41,224 nt of DNA, taken from positions 1-41,224 of the forward strand of contig JAIRYI010000022.1 of the NCBI GenBank assembly GCA_031267815.1, given 5' to 3'. Shown here one piece after another: positions 1 through 12,327 of the stretch. The notes under the pieces are model-generated. The model ran no database searches. It was not told the origin of the DNA and worked only from the letters and a program-made list of their open reading frames with translations. Positions within the stretch are counted from its first letter, which is position 1, and every line of letters begins with the position of its first letter. Both the position numbers and the translations under genes were made by a program. The stretch is from Desulfarculales bacterium (GTDB lineage Bacteria > Desulfobacterota > Desulfarculia > Desulfarculales > Desulfarculaceae).

Positions 1-29
1 TCAATGTCGCTGAAATTAGGCTGATGCAT
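1..29 (-). CDS. 5' end of an unidentified gene running off the left edge
   Basis: Only nine complete codons are visible, reading MHQPNFSDI. They start at an ATG (27-29) preceded on the minus strand by a near-perfect Shine-Dalgarno sequence, AAGGGAGGT (35-43), six bases away. The ribosome-binding site is the whole argument for a gene here. It lies downstream of the decayed helicase on the same strand, so it may be the next gene of the same former cluster. The product cannot be identified. Confidence 0.45.
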
Positions 30-103
30 AGTCTACCTCCCTTGAGAATAAAGAAAGTATACAAAAAAATCAGACCAATGACGATCGCAAATGACCCATT
101 TAA

Positions 104-1358
104 TCAGCGCTTCCCTAAGTGTGCAGGTATCTTCATACAACGACCTGATATCGGTAGTGTCCGGGAAGTAGATGGGGATGGCAATTCTTCGGGCCATGCG
201 AGGCCCAATTCCCCGCGCTTCTCTGGCGTGAATTGACGCAATGCTACAAGTACACTTCGCAAAGCATCTGTGGAGATTTGACACGTCTTGTCTAAAGGAA
301 CAGAATCCGTGAACCATTCGTAGTCGGCTCGATCCCGGTTCACAGCCTCGGCAATTCTGGCTGCCGTCCCTTGATAGGTCACCTCCGCGATAGACTGCTT
401 ATGCGTTCGGACTCTCGGACGTCGCGGAGCTGTCGGTTAACCCTGGCCTTCTCCTCACGCAGATTTTGAAGGCGTTCTTCAAGTTCCAGGCATTCGCTTT
501 TGGCACGATCTTCGTTCCATTCATTATTTTTTTGGAGAATGCCACCAACGCTGGATTCCAGAGAACGGCGCTACTCAAACCCACTGCCAAGCAGATTGAT
601 GCAGAGGGGACGCAACTCGTCTGGGACTAACCCTTCAAGAACCTGAAGCGCGCGGGGCGTTTTCGCTGTGATGAGCGTTCGCTGTCCCGTGGCAAGCAGA
701 TGGCAAATCAGATTAGCAATTGTATGAGATTTTCCGGTGCCCGGCGGTCCTTGCACGAGTACGCCGCTTGCAGCTCGAATCTTATTAACAATGCGGCTTT
801 GTTCATCGTTCGATGGCTTGGGAAAGAAGACCTCACCATTGAATGCAACGGTTGCCTCTTCCAGCTCAGTTGACGATTCGAAGCCGTCCTTCTTACTAAT
901 TTCCGCTAAGTCCGCAAATTCGCCCGGAATGTCTTCGCCGTACTCGATCTGCGCCTTGATCCGTTTTAAGGCTTCGGTAAGACCTTTGGCGGACCGTTTT
1001 CGCAGGATCAAAGCCGGAGCATATTCCACGATAGGCTTCGCCGAGGCGCGGATATTCTTTTTTTCCAGCGAGTCGTCATAATCGCCTTGTGAGTTAATCG
1101 AATGTACCAAGGCCTGAAGGACGCCTTCGACACAACCTTTTTCCCAAGGATCGTCTTCGGCTGCGGCCAATGTTCCTCTTCGCGCCCCCATGCCTGCGTG
1201 AAGCAGCCTCGCTCACGGGGAACGCTCGACACCCAAAGAATCTTCTCGTATTCGGCAATGTCGCGGATCAGTTTTGCACGCAAATTTGCCAGTCGCAGCA
1301 GAAAATCCACCAAGCGAATGGCTTTTTCATTGGCGTCCTGAAAATTCGAGGAGTTCAT
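104..1358 (-). pseudogene. Eroded superfamily I (AAA) helicase gene remnant
   Basis: The pieces read as one large ATP-dependent helicase of the AAA_11/AAA_12 superfamily I type found in defence-like islands. The intact N-terminus starts at ATG 1358 behind a purine-rich AAGGCGGA. After about 62 residues (ending near GREEEH, about 1170) the reading jumps frame into a segment with APALILRKRS and the Walker A motif GPPGTGKSHT (about 735-765). Family members as I remember them have a long stretch between these two segments, so a large internal deletion is likely. An in-frame TAG at 571-573 then breaks the frame, but translation past it stays sensible (RRSLESSV, then a coiled-coil LEERLQNLREEK). 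A frameshift near 405 leads into QGTAARIAEAVNRD and onward to a stop at 104. The helicase motifs after Walker A are missing. It is a pseudogene with at least four lesions. Confidence 0.85.
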
Positions 1359-1382
1359 TCCGCCTTGAGATTGCCCTGGAAC

Positions 1383-2204
1383 TCAAGCCTGCCCGGACAG
1401 GGACTGAGTTTCCTCATTCATGCTGCCCCCGCGGTAGCCCAAAATATCCAAGGCTGTGTAGGTGAAGCCTATTTCCCGGAAACGGGCGTAAATCAGGCGG
1501 CGCAGATTCGGGGATGAGGCCAGGCGGGTAAGACCCGCCTCGTCGGTTTCAATCCGGGCCACCGGGCCGTGATAACGCACCCTCACCTGGTAAAAGCCCT
1601 GGTCAAGCAGAAACTGTTCCGCCCGATCCACCATGCCGAGGCGGGAGGCGGTAATCATCTCCCCATAGGGGAAGCGGGAGGCCAGGCAGGCGAAAGGAGC
1701 CTTGTTCCAGGTGGGCAGACCCATTTGCCGGGAAAGTTTTCTGATTTCTTCCTTGGTTAGTCCGGCCTGACGCAGAGGGCTTAATATCCCCTGCTCGGCC
1801 ACGGCCTTAAGGCCGGGCCGATAGTCGCCTTCGTCGTCCCGGTTGGAGCCTTCCGCCACCTGGGTGATGCCGCGGCCGCGGGCAATGGCCCATATTTTAT
1901 GAAACAGTTCATTTTTGCACAGATAGCAGCGGTGGGGGGGGTTATGGGCAAAGCCCTCGATCTCCATCTCTTCGGAATCGCAGATCTCCTGGGCAATGCC
2001 CCGTTGGGCGCAGAAAGCCCGGGTCTGACTCAGTTCCCGTTCCGGGAAGGAACAGGAGCGGGCGGTGACCGCCAGCACCCGTTCTCCCAGAAGAGAGTGG
2101 GCCACATGGAGAAGAAAAGTGGAGTCAACCCCGCCGGAAAAAGCCACCGCCAGACTGTCCAGAGACGTCAGGCTGTCTTTAAGGCGGGTTAATTTCTGAT
2201 TCAT
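1383..2204 (-). CDS. larE: ATP-dependent sacrificial sulfur transferase LarE
   Basis: This 273-residue PP-loop enzyme belongs to the LarE family, which builds the nickel-pincer nucleotide cofactor of lactate racemase and related enzymes by adenylating a pyridinium biscarboxylate and adding sulfur. The pyrophosphate loop SGGVDST lies at residues 23-29. A CYLC motif follows at 93-96, and FACLASR places Cys173 where the sulfur-donating cysteine of Lactobacillus LarE (Cys176) sits. The length is normal for the family. ATG 2204 follows an AAGGGGG about 14 bases upstream. It lies 40 bases downstream of the M48 peptidase gene on the same strand and may be co-transcribed with it. No larB or larC is in the window, so the partner enzymes must be elsewhere. 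The CxxC plus third Cys could also suit a [4Fe-4S]-type LarE; this is inference. Confidence 0.9.
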   Translation of the reverse strand: MNQKLTRLKDSLTSLDSLAVAFSGGVDSTFLLHVAHSLLGERVLAVTARSCSFPERELSQTRAFCAQRGIAQEICDSEEMEIEGFAHNPPHRCYLCKNELFHKIWAIARGRGITQVAEGSNRDDEGDYRPGLKAVAEQGILSPLRQAGLTKEEIRKLSRQMGLPTWNKAPFACLASRFPYGEMITASRLGMVDRAEQFLLDQGFYQVRVRYHGPVARIETDEAGLTRLASSPNLRRLIYARFREIGFTYTALDILGYRGGSMNEETQSLSGQA

Positions 2205-2244
2205 GGCCTATATACCCATCCCCCTTAATCAGCCGGGCGGCTGT

Positions 2245-3009
2245 TTATTTTCCCTGAGCAATTAAATCGGCGATGGCTTTAGCCCGATCGCCCGCGTTGG
2301 GATGGCTGGACAGCAGCCCCAGCAACCCTCCGCTTCCTCCCAATCCCAATTGATCAATCTTCTGCAGGGCGGTGACTCCAGCCTGCTGGTTGCGTTTATA
2401 CTGGCGCAGCAGATTGTAGCCATAGACGTCAGCGGCGCTTTCCTGGCTCTGGGAGAACTGGGCGTTGATCACCGCTTCCAATATATCCCCCAGTATCGAA
2501 TCGCTTAAGACCGTGACCGTGCCTCCGGCGGCGGCGGCGGCCTCACGGCCCCCGGCGGCTATATAAGCCACCCGCATGGCGTCCATGACATCTCCATCTT
2601 TCACATGGCCGATTTCATGGCCCAGCACAAAAAAAAGTTCGTCGTCGTTCAGTAAATCCATCAGGCCGGAATAAACCCGGATGGAACCGTCGGGAGAGGC
2701 GTTGGCGTTGACGTCATTGGTGAGATAGACTTTAAAATTCAATTTCAGGCCGTCGGCGTTCTCCATCCCTTTCATGATTTTGGCCAGACGCTGGTTATAG
2801 GGATTGTTGCCGGGGGCCACTTTATTTTCTCTGTCGCCCAAGGCCCGCATAGCCTGCGCCGCCTTTATTAGATCCTCATCGGTCACCGTTATCGCGGCCG
2901 CGGCATTGGCCCCAGCTCCCATCAGCCGGCCCGCGTCAAAGGCCCAGGCGGAAGAAACAGATCCCAAAGTCAGGGCCAGGGAAGCCAAAAGTAAAAACCT
3001 GATTTTCAT
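2245..3009 (-). CDS. Secreted M48 family zinc metalloprotease
   Basis: This 254-residue protein has a cleavable signal peptide (residues 1-23, ending SSAWA) and a peptidase M48 domain. The zinc motif HEIGH is at 131-135, and the third ligand is expected at Glu190 in QESAAD, with Asp194 following, the usual M48 ExxxD arrangement. The C-terminal part holds the family's SSHPNAGDRAKAI block. It probably acts in the periplasm on damaged or misassembled envelope proteins, like the LoiP/YcaL/BepA group. It has no TPR domain, so it is closer to the small LoiP-like forms. The start is well placed: GGAGG lies seven bases before ATG 3009. larE follows closely downstream. Confidence 0.9.
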   Translation of the reverse strand: MKIRFLLLASLALTLGSVSSAWAFDAGRLMGAGANAAAAITVTDEDLIKAAQAMRALGDRENKVAPGNNPYNQRLAKIMKGMENADGLKLNFKVYLTNDVNANASPDGSIRVYSGLMDLLNDDELFFVLGHEIGHVKDGDVMDAMRVAYIAAGGREAAAAAGGTVTVLSDSILGDILEAVINAQFSQSQESAADVYGYNLLRQYKRNQQAGVTALQKIDQLGLGGSGGLLGLLSSHPNAGDRAKAIADLIAQGK

Positions 3010-3505
3010 TGTACCCTCCGTAATAATATCAATTAGTTAAATGGCAATTAAAGCGCGCTCCTATTGGAGCCGGCTCAAGACGCTCAAGAGACGGCGGGAG
3101 CGGCCAGGACAGCATTAATCAGCGTTTTCCTGACAACAGAATCGCCCCGGCAAATTGTACATCCAATCCGATTGGATTCAAAGGGAAAAAAGGCTGCAAA
3201 TCTATTTCAATAAATCAGACGAAAAAGCGAAATTTTTATTGGCGTTGCGCCATGCTGAGAGGTATAGTTAAATCATAAGTTAATGGTAAAGAAAAAATGC
3301 GTGGTTGCCTGGGCTTAAAGCCTGGGAGAGATGGGAGGGCTGTCCGAATTCCCAAACGGGTGTGAGGCTTGAAAAGGCTAATCGGCAGACAGCTTCCGCT
3401 CCGGGAAGCCGTAAAAAATTGTAAAAATTTACAAGTTGTTTTAATGGCTTAACCATTCCGGAGGACTGGCGGCGCTAAAAAAGCGCAAAAAGTTGTTTTT
3501 GCCTG
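3010..3505. other. Intergenic region between M48 gene and rRNA promoters
   Basis: I find no credible coding region here. It must contain the promoter of the divergent M48 gene, but no convincing -35/-10 pair stands out. Small palindromes are present, for example TTGTAAA/TTTACAA at 3419-3434 and a GCTTCC/GGAAGC stem near 3391-3409. The tract just upstream of the first rRNA promoter is A- and T-rich (around 3411-3450), which could serve as an UP-element region. Confidence 0.4.
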
Positions 3506-3534
3506 TTGACGGAACCGGCGCGTTTCGGTATTAT
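3506..3534 (+). promoter_or_regulatory. rRNA operon promoter P1 (sigma70-like)
   Basis: TTGACG (3506-3511) and TATTAT (3529-3534) are separated by exactly 17 bases. Each matches the sigma70 consensus at five of six positions. It lies about 260 bases before the 16S gene, as expected for the first of tandem rRNA promoters. Confidence 0.7.
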
Positions 3535-3647
3535 CCGTCTCACACCGCAAGTCACGCCCCTTAAGGCCGTTTGAAGCGCGGTGGGAACGCTCTTAAGCAA
3601 GGGCGGGAAAGATTGAGGTTAAAGAAACAGATTTTTTCTTTTTCCTA

Positions 3648-3678
3648 TTGACAAGCGAATCGGGATTTGGTAAATAAT
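3648..3678 (+). promoter_or_regulatory. rRNA operon promoter P2 (sigma70-like)
   Basis: A perfect -35 TTGACA (3648-3653) is followed 19 bases later by AATAAT (3673-3678); a 17-base spacing would use the weaker TAAATA. The position directly before the leader and processing stem suits a second rRNA promoter. Confidence 0.6.
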
Positions 3679-3692
3679 GGGTTCGCAAGTTT

Positions 3693-3731
3693 GTTCTCTG
3701 AAAAATGAATAGCGATAAGAAGGCGCCGATA
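3693..3731 (+). other. 16S processing stem, left arm, overlapping a boxA-like sequence
   Basis: The leader from GTTCTCTG to GCCGATA is nearly complementary to 5430-5464 downstream of 16S. Pairing the two would loop out the whole 16S rRNA and form the long duplex that RNase III cuts. The start of the arm (3692-3703, TGTTCTCTGAAA) resembles the antitermination boxA consensus. The pairing is seen in sequence; the function is known for rRNA operons generally. Confidence 0.7.
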
Positions 3732-3795
3732 GACGGGTTCAATAGTTGATTATATCCGAAAAAACCCTGAGGGCTTTAAGCCCGCGGGAAATTTT

Positions 3796-5352
<1,557 letters not shown>

Positions 5353-5429
5353 CTAAGGAGTCACAAGCGTTTGCCTCGCGGTTTATCCGTATGGGGCAAA
5401 CATTTAAGCACTTCTAAGGTCAATACGTT

Positions 5430-5464
5430 TATCGGCGTCTTACGCTATTCATTCTTCAGGGAAC
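5430..5464 (+). other. 16S processing stem, right arm
   Basis: TATCGGCG...CTATTCATTCTTCAGGGAAC pairs with 3693-3731 in the leader, closing the 16S precursor stem. A boxA-like TGTTCTTTTATA follows at 5472-5483, which could keep RNA polymerase in the antiterminating state across the spacer. Confidence 0.7.
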
Positions 5465-5537
5465 AAGCGTTTGTTCTTTTATAATGTAGGGGTTAATCTG
5501 GCCCAATGATTATGAGCGGGCAACAGAGCCTGATAAT

Positions 5538-5614
<77 letters not shown>

Positions 5615-5626
5615 CGTTTGAGTCAA

Positions 5627-5702
5627 GGGGGTGTAGCTCAGTTGGGAGAGCGCCTGTTTTGCACGCAGGAGGCCATCGGTTCGATTCCGTTCACCTCCAC
5701 CA
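5627..5702 (+). tRNA. tRNA-Ala (TGC)
   Basis: The acceptor GGGGGTG pairs with CACCTCC and includes the G3-U70 wobble that identifies alanine tRNAs. The anticodon is TGC in TTTTGCACG, the T-arm is GGTTCGATTCC, and CCA is encoded (5700-5702). It lies 12 bases after tRNA-Ile. Confidence 0.97.
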
Positions 5703-5823
5703 GTCGTGGAGAAGGGCGGATTAAGTTGCAATGGAAGTTTTCCGGTATGAGCGGGGGCGGAGTTTTCGTCCCCGGCTATGGCGGAAAAAGCCAGATAGAG
5801 TTCTTTGAAAATAAAATAGAGTT

Positions 5824-5879
5824 AAGAAGCGTTCTTTCCGACACTTAAGTTGAGTCTTAAAGAGTTTTTTCAAGATTTT

Positions 5880-5887
<8 letters not shown>
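5824..5887 (+). other. 23S processing stem, left arm
   Basis: This stretch, beginning AAGAAGCGTTCTTTCCG and running into the 5' end of 23S, is largely complementary to 8873-8943. Paired, it would enclose the 23S precursor. A boxA-like GTTCTTTGAAAAT lies just before it (around 5799). Confidence 0.65.
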
Positions 5888-8872
<2,985 letters not shown>

Positions 8873-8883
<11 letters not shown>

Positions 8884-8943
8884 TAATTTCTTATTAAAGC
8901 TCTTTATAGGCTCAGCTTAAGGGCCGGAAAATGAACGCTTCTT
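8873..8943 (+). other. 23S processing stem, right arm
   Basis: The segment ending AACGCTTCTT is the imperfect reverse complement of 5824-5887. The matching blocks AAGAAGCGTTC, CTTAAG, GAG and AAAGAG are spaced similarly in both arms. Confidence 0.65.
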
Positions 8944-8970
8944 GACACCGTATTTGATCGCCTTCAAGTT

Positions 8971-9085
8971 TCCGGTGGCGATAGCGGGGAGGTCACACCT
9001 GTTCCCATCCCGAACACAGAAGTTAAGCTCCTCAGCGCCGATGGTACTGCAGCCGACGGTTGTGGGAGAATAGGACGTTGCCGGA
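8971..9085 (+). rRNA. rrf: 5S ribosomal RNA
   Basis: The central block CCCATCCCGAACACAGAAGTTAAG is split across 9004-9027 and is diagnostic of 5S. The first and last five bases (TCCGG and CCGGA) pair. The length is about 115 bases. It ends the operon just before a strong terminator. Confidence 0.95.
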
Positions 9086-9094
9086 TTTTATTTT

Positions 9095-9139
9095 GTCAAG
9101 CCGTTTACAGCTTCACGCTGTAAACGGCTTGACTTTTTT
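9095..9139 (+). terminator. Rho-independent terminator of the rRNA operon
   Basis: A perfect 16-base-pair stem (9095-9110 with 9118-9133) closes a seven-base loop and is followed directly by a run of six T. Confidence 0.95.
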
Positions 9140-9217
9140 GTTGAATATGCGATGGTCTAAAGCGAATATGCTATGAGTACAAAACGGGATTGGCCTGATA
9201 AAATATCATCCAGAGTT

Positions 9218-9347
9218 CATTTCATAAATCACCTTCCAGATGATTTATGAGGATCACATTGCCCAAAAGCTGAAGTTTTGGGATCATCCCCGCCGCTATG
9301 GCGGCGCGCCGGACACTATGTCCGGCGTTAGAAGGCATTTCATAAAT
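9218..9347. repeat. Hairpin cluster flanked by a 12-base direct repeat
   Basis: CATTTCATAAAT occurs at 9218-9229 and again at 9336-9347. Between the copies are four stems in a row: CATAAATCA/TGATTTATG (9223-9231 with 9240-9248), CCCAAAA/TTTTGGG (9262-9268 with 9276-9282), CGCCGC/GCGGCG (9291-9296 with 9301-9306) and CGCCGGACA/TGTCCGGCG (9307-9315 with 9319-9327). It lies directly upstream of a small membrane-protein gene and downstream of the rRNA terminator, so it could be a structured leader or a small mobile repeat. Confidence 0.6.
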
Positions 9348-9383
9348 GACTTACAGACATAACTTCATATCAAGGAGAGTAAA

Positions 9384-9851
9384 ATGACCGCGCCTTCTGA
9401 TGATGGATTAAAAACAGCGAGTGTTTTTTTACGGAGCTTCACTGTCATAGGTATGATTGGGATTGTTTTTTTTATCCCGTTTTGCCTGATGTCGGGCGTT
9501 ATGGCGGGTGTGGTCTTATCAATTGCCCTCATCTTACCTTTTATCTCCTGCCTCTTAAGCTTTTCCGCCTCCGGCGCGGAGCCGGACCATTCTGGACGGA
9601 TGGTTATGATTATTTTAAACAGCTTGCTGCTTTTGGGCATCGTTGTTTTTTTTATTAACACCGGCTGGCTTAGCAGCAGTGACGGCATGTTTATATTTAC
9701 AGTCGTGGTTGCTCCGATTGCGGTTAATCTGCTTTTACTGATAATTATGTGCGGTATGGACAGTACAGAGAACCCTTCCGTTGTAGGTAGGCCCGCGCCC
9801 GGCAAAGAACTGATCCGCGATTCAAATGATTCAGACTACCTTGGAGGATGA
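9384..9851 (+). CDS. Small four-helix membrane protein, paralogue 1
   Basis: This 155-residue protein has four predicted membrane segments (roughly residues 17-38, 40-60, 72-94 and 101-122) separated by short loops, and a polar C-terminal tail of about 30 residues. I do not recognise the family. It is clearly related to the product of 12328-12723: both share an N-terminal amphipathic piece, an (L/F)P(F/L)ISCL(L/I)S segment, a basic or polar turn before helix 3, and a VxLxLxIIM-type last helix. AAGGAGAG lies seven bases before ATG 9384, so expression looks sound. Downstream is a broken paralogue and then a restriction-modification pair. No catalytic motif is visible, and function is unknown. 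Confidence 0.75.
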   Translation: MTAPSDDGLKTASVFLRSFTVIGMIGIVFFIPFCLMSGVMAGVVLSIALILPFISCLLSFSASGAEPDHSGRMVMIILNSLLLLGIVVFFINTGWLSSSDGMFIFTVVVAPIAVNLLLLIIMCGMDSTENPSVVGRPAPGKELIRDSNDSDYLGG

Positions 9852-9889
9852 ACACTTTTTTCTTTAACGTCTCATCCCAGAGAGAGAAA

Positions 9890-10212
9890 ATGCCAATGCC
9901 TTCCGCCGCTGACCTGATAAAAGTAATGAAAATTATCTTGCGCGCCGTTGCTATCACAGGTATGGCGGTGTAGGGGGATCCTGTGTTGTAACCTTTTTCG
10001 CCTCCCTTGCCGTCAATTATAGGCAGACAGGGCCTATTGTTTGCAACATCTTGATATTTTTAGTTATCATTGGCTTTAACTTTGCTGCCAGCGACGGCGC
10101 TCCCGAATTCGCCAGCCCCTTTTTTTTGTTTGCGGCCATTCCGGTTTTGATTAACCTGATATTATTGATAATATGTGCTGTCTTGAACCGAAAAGAAAAC
10201 CCTCACGCTTGA
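9890..10212 (+). pseudogene. Four-helix membrane protein, paralogue 2, internally deleted
   Basis: An ATG at 9890 behind GAGAGAGAAA opens a frame reading MPMPSAADLIKVMKIILRAV and then MAV, which stops at TAG 9968-9970. That start closely matches, base for base over about 75 positions, the start of the gene at 12328. After the stop another frame resumes homology to the second half of the family (SLAVNYRQTGPIVCNILIFL, then AAIPVLINLILLIICAVLN) up to TGA 10210-10212. The middle, corresponding to the second helix and ISCL segment, is missing. The gene therefore decayed by internal deletion plus frame loss. Confidence 0.8.
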
Positions 10213-10285
10213 AGCGCGATTAACACCGGTTCTTACACTCTTAGAAAGTGTTATACATGCCCACTATTATGTAACATTTAAAAAT

Positions 10286-10529
10286 GTACACTTTAGCAGC
10301 CCAAGCCGCCGGGCACAATTGACCAGAAATATCAGGGAAGTTAAAAATCGCATTCGGGGATTTATATTTTGCCACGGTCTCAAGGAACCGGTCAAACTAA
10401 GCGGCTGGAGCCGCCAGGCGGTTGCCCCGTTTCAGACCATGGAGTTGGAGCCTTACTGAAATCTTTGCCGGCGAGCGCTTTAGCAGCGCCGAACAATTAT
10501 CCAGCTATACCTTGGTCTTTGCCCAGTAG
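10286..10529 (+). mobile_element. IS110-family transposase remnant
   Basis: Two disconnected fragments resemble an IS110/IS116/IS902 transposase. The frame from about 10286 to the stop at 10457-10459 contains AQLTRNIREVKNRIRGF and HGLKEPVKLSGW, like the family's central R/K-rich helix followed by KNRI and HG. The next frame (10458-10529) reads EIFAGERFSSAEQLSSYTL, the typical start of the C-terminal Transposase_20 domain. The catalytic RuvC-like N-terminus, most of Transposase_20 and any recognisable ends are absent, so the element is dead. It lies immediately upstream of the restriction-modification genes. Confidence 0.65.
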
Positions 10530-10639
10530 CGCGCCGTAGTAGAGGCAGCTTTATAGCGCGGACCCGGGTAAACGGGCGGCAAATAATTTACCCGTCTGAT
10601 ACTATTGACTTCAGCTATATTGCCTGGAGACGGATTGTA

Positions 10640-11524
10640 ATGAAAAGCCAGCAACTATTGTTGATAAACGAGGAATTGGAATATTCCCTTCAGCTTATGA
10701 ATGGAGATGCAGGGGATATTTTGCCGTGTCTTCCTGATGCCAGCGTGGATTTAATAATTACCTCCCCCCCATATGCGGATCAGCGTAAAAATGTCTACGG
10801 CGGGATTCATGCTGACAGGTATGTTGAGTGGTTTGTACCCATTGCCGGTGAACTCCTGCGGGTTTTGAAGCCAAGCGGTTCCTTTATCCTTAATATCAAA
10901 GAGCGAGTGCTTAAAGGAGAGCGTCATACCTATGTGCTTGAATTAATTATTGCCTTGCGCCAACAGGGCTGGCTGTGGACCGAGGAATACATTTGGCATA
11001 AAAAAAATTGTTACCCCGGCAAATGGCCCAACCGCTTCAGAGATGCATGGGAAAGATGTATTCATTTTACTAAAAATAAAAAATTCGCTATGTACCAGGA
11101 AGCGGTTATGGTGCCAATGGGGGATTGGCGAAACTCCCGCTTAAAAAACCTAAGTGCAACCGATAAACGCCGCGACGAATCCAGGGTAATGAGCGGGTTC
11201 GGCAAAAAAATAGAAAACTGGCTGAACCGCAAACTGGCTTATCCCACTAATGTCCTCAATTTAGCTACAGAATGCTCCAATAAAAACCATGCCGCCGCTT
11301 TTCCTGATAAGTTACCTGAATGGTTTATAAAATTATTTACCCAGCGTGGCGATACCGTATTGGATCCCTTCTCCGGCTCCGGCACTACTTTGCAAGTGGC
11401 TAATAAATTAGATAGGCACAGCCTTGGCATTGAAATATCTTCGGTTTACTGTGAGCAATTCGCTGTGGCCAGAGACTTAAAAAAAGTGGATAAAAACGGG
11501 ATCATAACTTATGCCAATGATTGA
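10640..11524 (+). CDS. Type II DNA methyltransferase (beta class, N4-cytosine or N6-adenine)
   Basis: This 294-residue enzyme transfers a methyl group from S-adenosylmethionine to an exocyclic amino group in a specific DNA site. The catalytic motif IV TSPPY is at residues 41-45 and the AdoMet-binding motif I DPFSGSGTT at 242-250, so the order is catalytic before binding (beta class). TSPPY is commoner in N4-cytosine enzymes, but N6-adenine cannot be excluded. The central part (about 115-210) would hold target recognition. GGAG lies ten bases before ATG 10640. Its last 14 bases overlap the following endonuclease gene, a tight coupling typical of restriction-modification pairs. An IS110 remnant precedes it, and membrane-protein paralogues flank the pair, suggesting horizontal arrival. 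Confidence 0.93.
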   Translation: MKSQQLLLINEELEYSLQLMNGDAGDILPCLPDASVDLIITSPPYADQRKNVYGGIHADRYVEWFVPIAGELLRVLKPSGSFILNIKERVLKGERHTYVLELIIALRQQGWLWTEEYIWHKKNCYPGKWPNRFRDAWERCIHFTKNKKFAMYQEAVMVPMGDWRNSRLKNLSATDKRRDESRVMSGFGKKIENWLNRKLAYPTNVLNLATECSNKNHAAAFPDKLPEWFIKLFTQRGDTVLDPFSGSGTTLQVANKLDRHSLGIEISSVYCEQFAVARDLKKVDKNGIITYAND

Positions 11525-12257
11525 TATCAATGAAGTGGCTGTTTTTATCGAAGAAGAGATAGGCCCTAAATTCCATTTTAAAAGGCGGGAAAAAATTGAC
11601 GCCCTTACTCTTGATACCATCATAAAACGCAAAAATCCTTATTTATTTAAGGCTAAAGCCAATAACAGCGCGGCTGATTTTGTCCGTTCCGTACTGGAGG
11701 CGACCGTATCTTCAGGGGAAGAAACCGCTTTTGGCAATTTTTTGGAAGGGTTCGCCATATTTGTAAGTGAGAAATCCTATGGAGGGAGGAAGTCGAGCGC
11801 CCATGGGATTGATTTGGAATTTGAAGCTGAGGACATAAAATATCTCGTCAGCATTAAATCAGGGCCTAACTGGGGGAATTCCTCGCAGTTAAGACAATTG
11901 GTCGCTAATTTTAATACCGCGAAAAAAATTTTGCACACATCAGGCGGCGCGGCGCGGCAAAATATCATATGCGTGGAAGGATGCTGTTACGGCAGAGATG
12001 ACAAGCCGGATAAAGGCGCCCACTTAAAGTTGTGCGGACAGAGATTTTGGGAGATGATATCCGGCGGCAATGAATCGCTGTATGGCGATATCATTATTCC
12101 CCTGGGACATGCGGCCAAATCTCATAATGAGGAAATAACTGAAAGCATCACAAGGAAATTTAATGCCTTGACCGGAGAATTTATAAACAGATTTTGCCAC
12201 CCCAGCGGAGAAATAGATTGGGAACGATTAATAAAGTTTAATTCCGGCAAAAAATAG
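11511..12257 (+). CDS. Type II restriction endonuclease, PmeII-like family
   Basis: This 248-residue protein resembles the PmeII family of type II restriction endonucleases: NPYLFKAK (residues 42-49), EETAFGNFLE (70-79), YGGRKSSAHGIDLEF (90-104) and YLVSIKSGPNWGNSSQLRQL (111-130) follow the family order as I remember it. In PD-(D/E)XK terms, Asp101 of GID and Lys116 of SIK would be catalytic. The residue two before the lysine is Ser114 rather than Asp or Glu, so another acid (for example Glu103 or Glu71) must complete the site. It would cut DNA at the sequence protected by the upstream methyltransferase. The start used overlaps the methyltransferase stop by 14 bases; a second in-frame ATG at 11517 is possible. 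Confidence 0.88.
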   Translation: MPMIDINEVAVFIEEEIGPKFHFKRREKIDALTLDTIIKRKNPYLFKAKANNSAADFVRSVLEATVSSGEETAFGNFLEGFAIFVSEKSYGGRKSSAHGIDLEFEAEDIKYLVSIKSGPNWGNSSQLRQLVANFNTAKKILHTSGGAARQNIICVEGCCYGRDDKPDKGAHLKLCGQRFWEMISGGNESLYGDIIIPLGHAAKSHNEEITESITRKFNALTGEFINRFCHPSGEIDWERLIKFNSGKK

Positions 12258-12327
12258 AATTCAGGAATCACTAAGTAAACGGATTAATCAGCATTAATTA
12301 CTGAATAGTTCTTGAAAGGAGAGGAAA

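Noticed and set aside
9218-9347. Integron attC sites or a CRISPR array
   Set aside because: No core GTTRRRY/RYYYAAC pair is found and the hairpins are not repeated with equal spacers.
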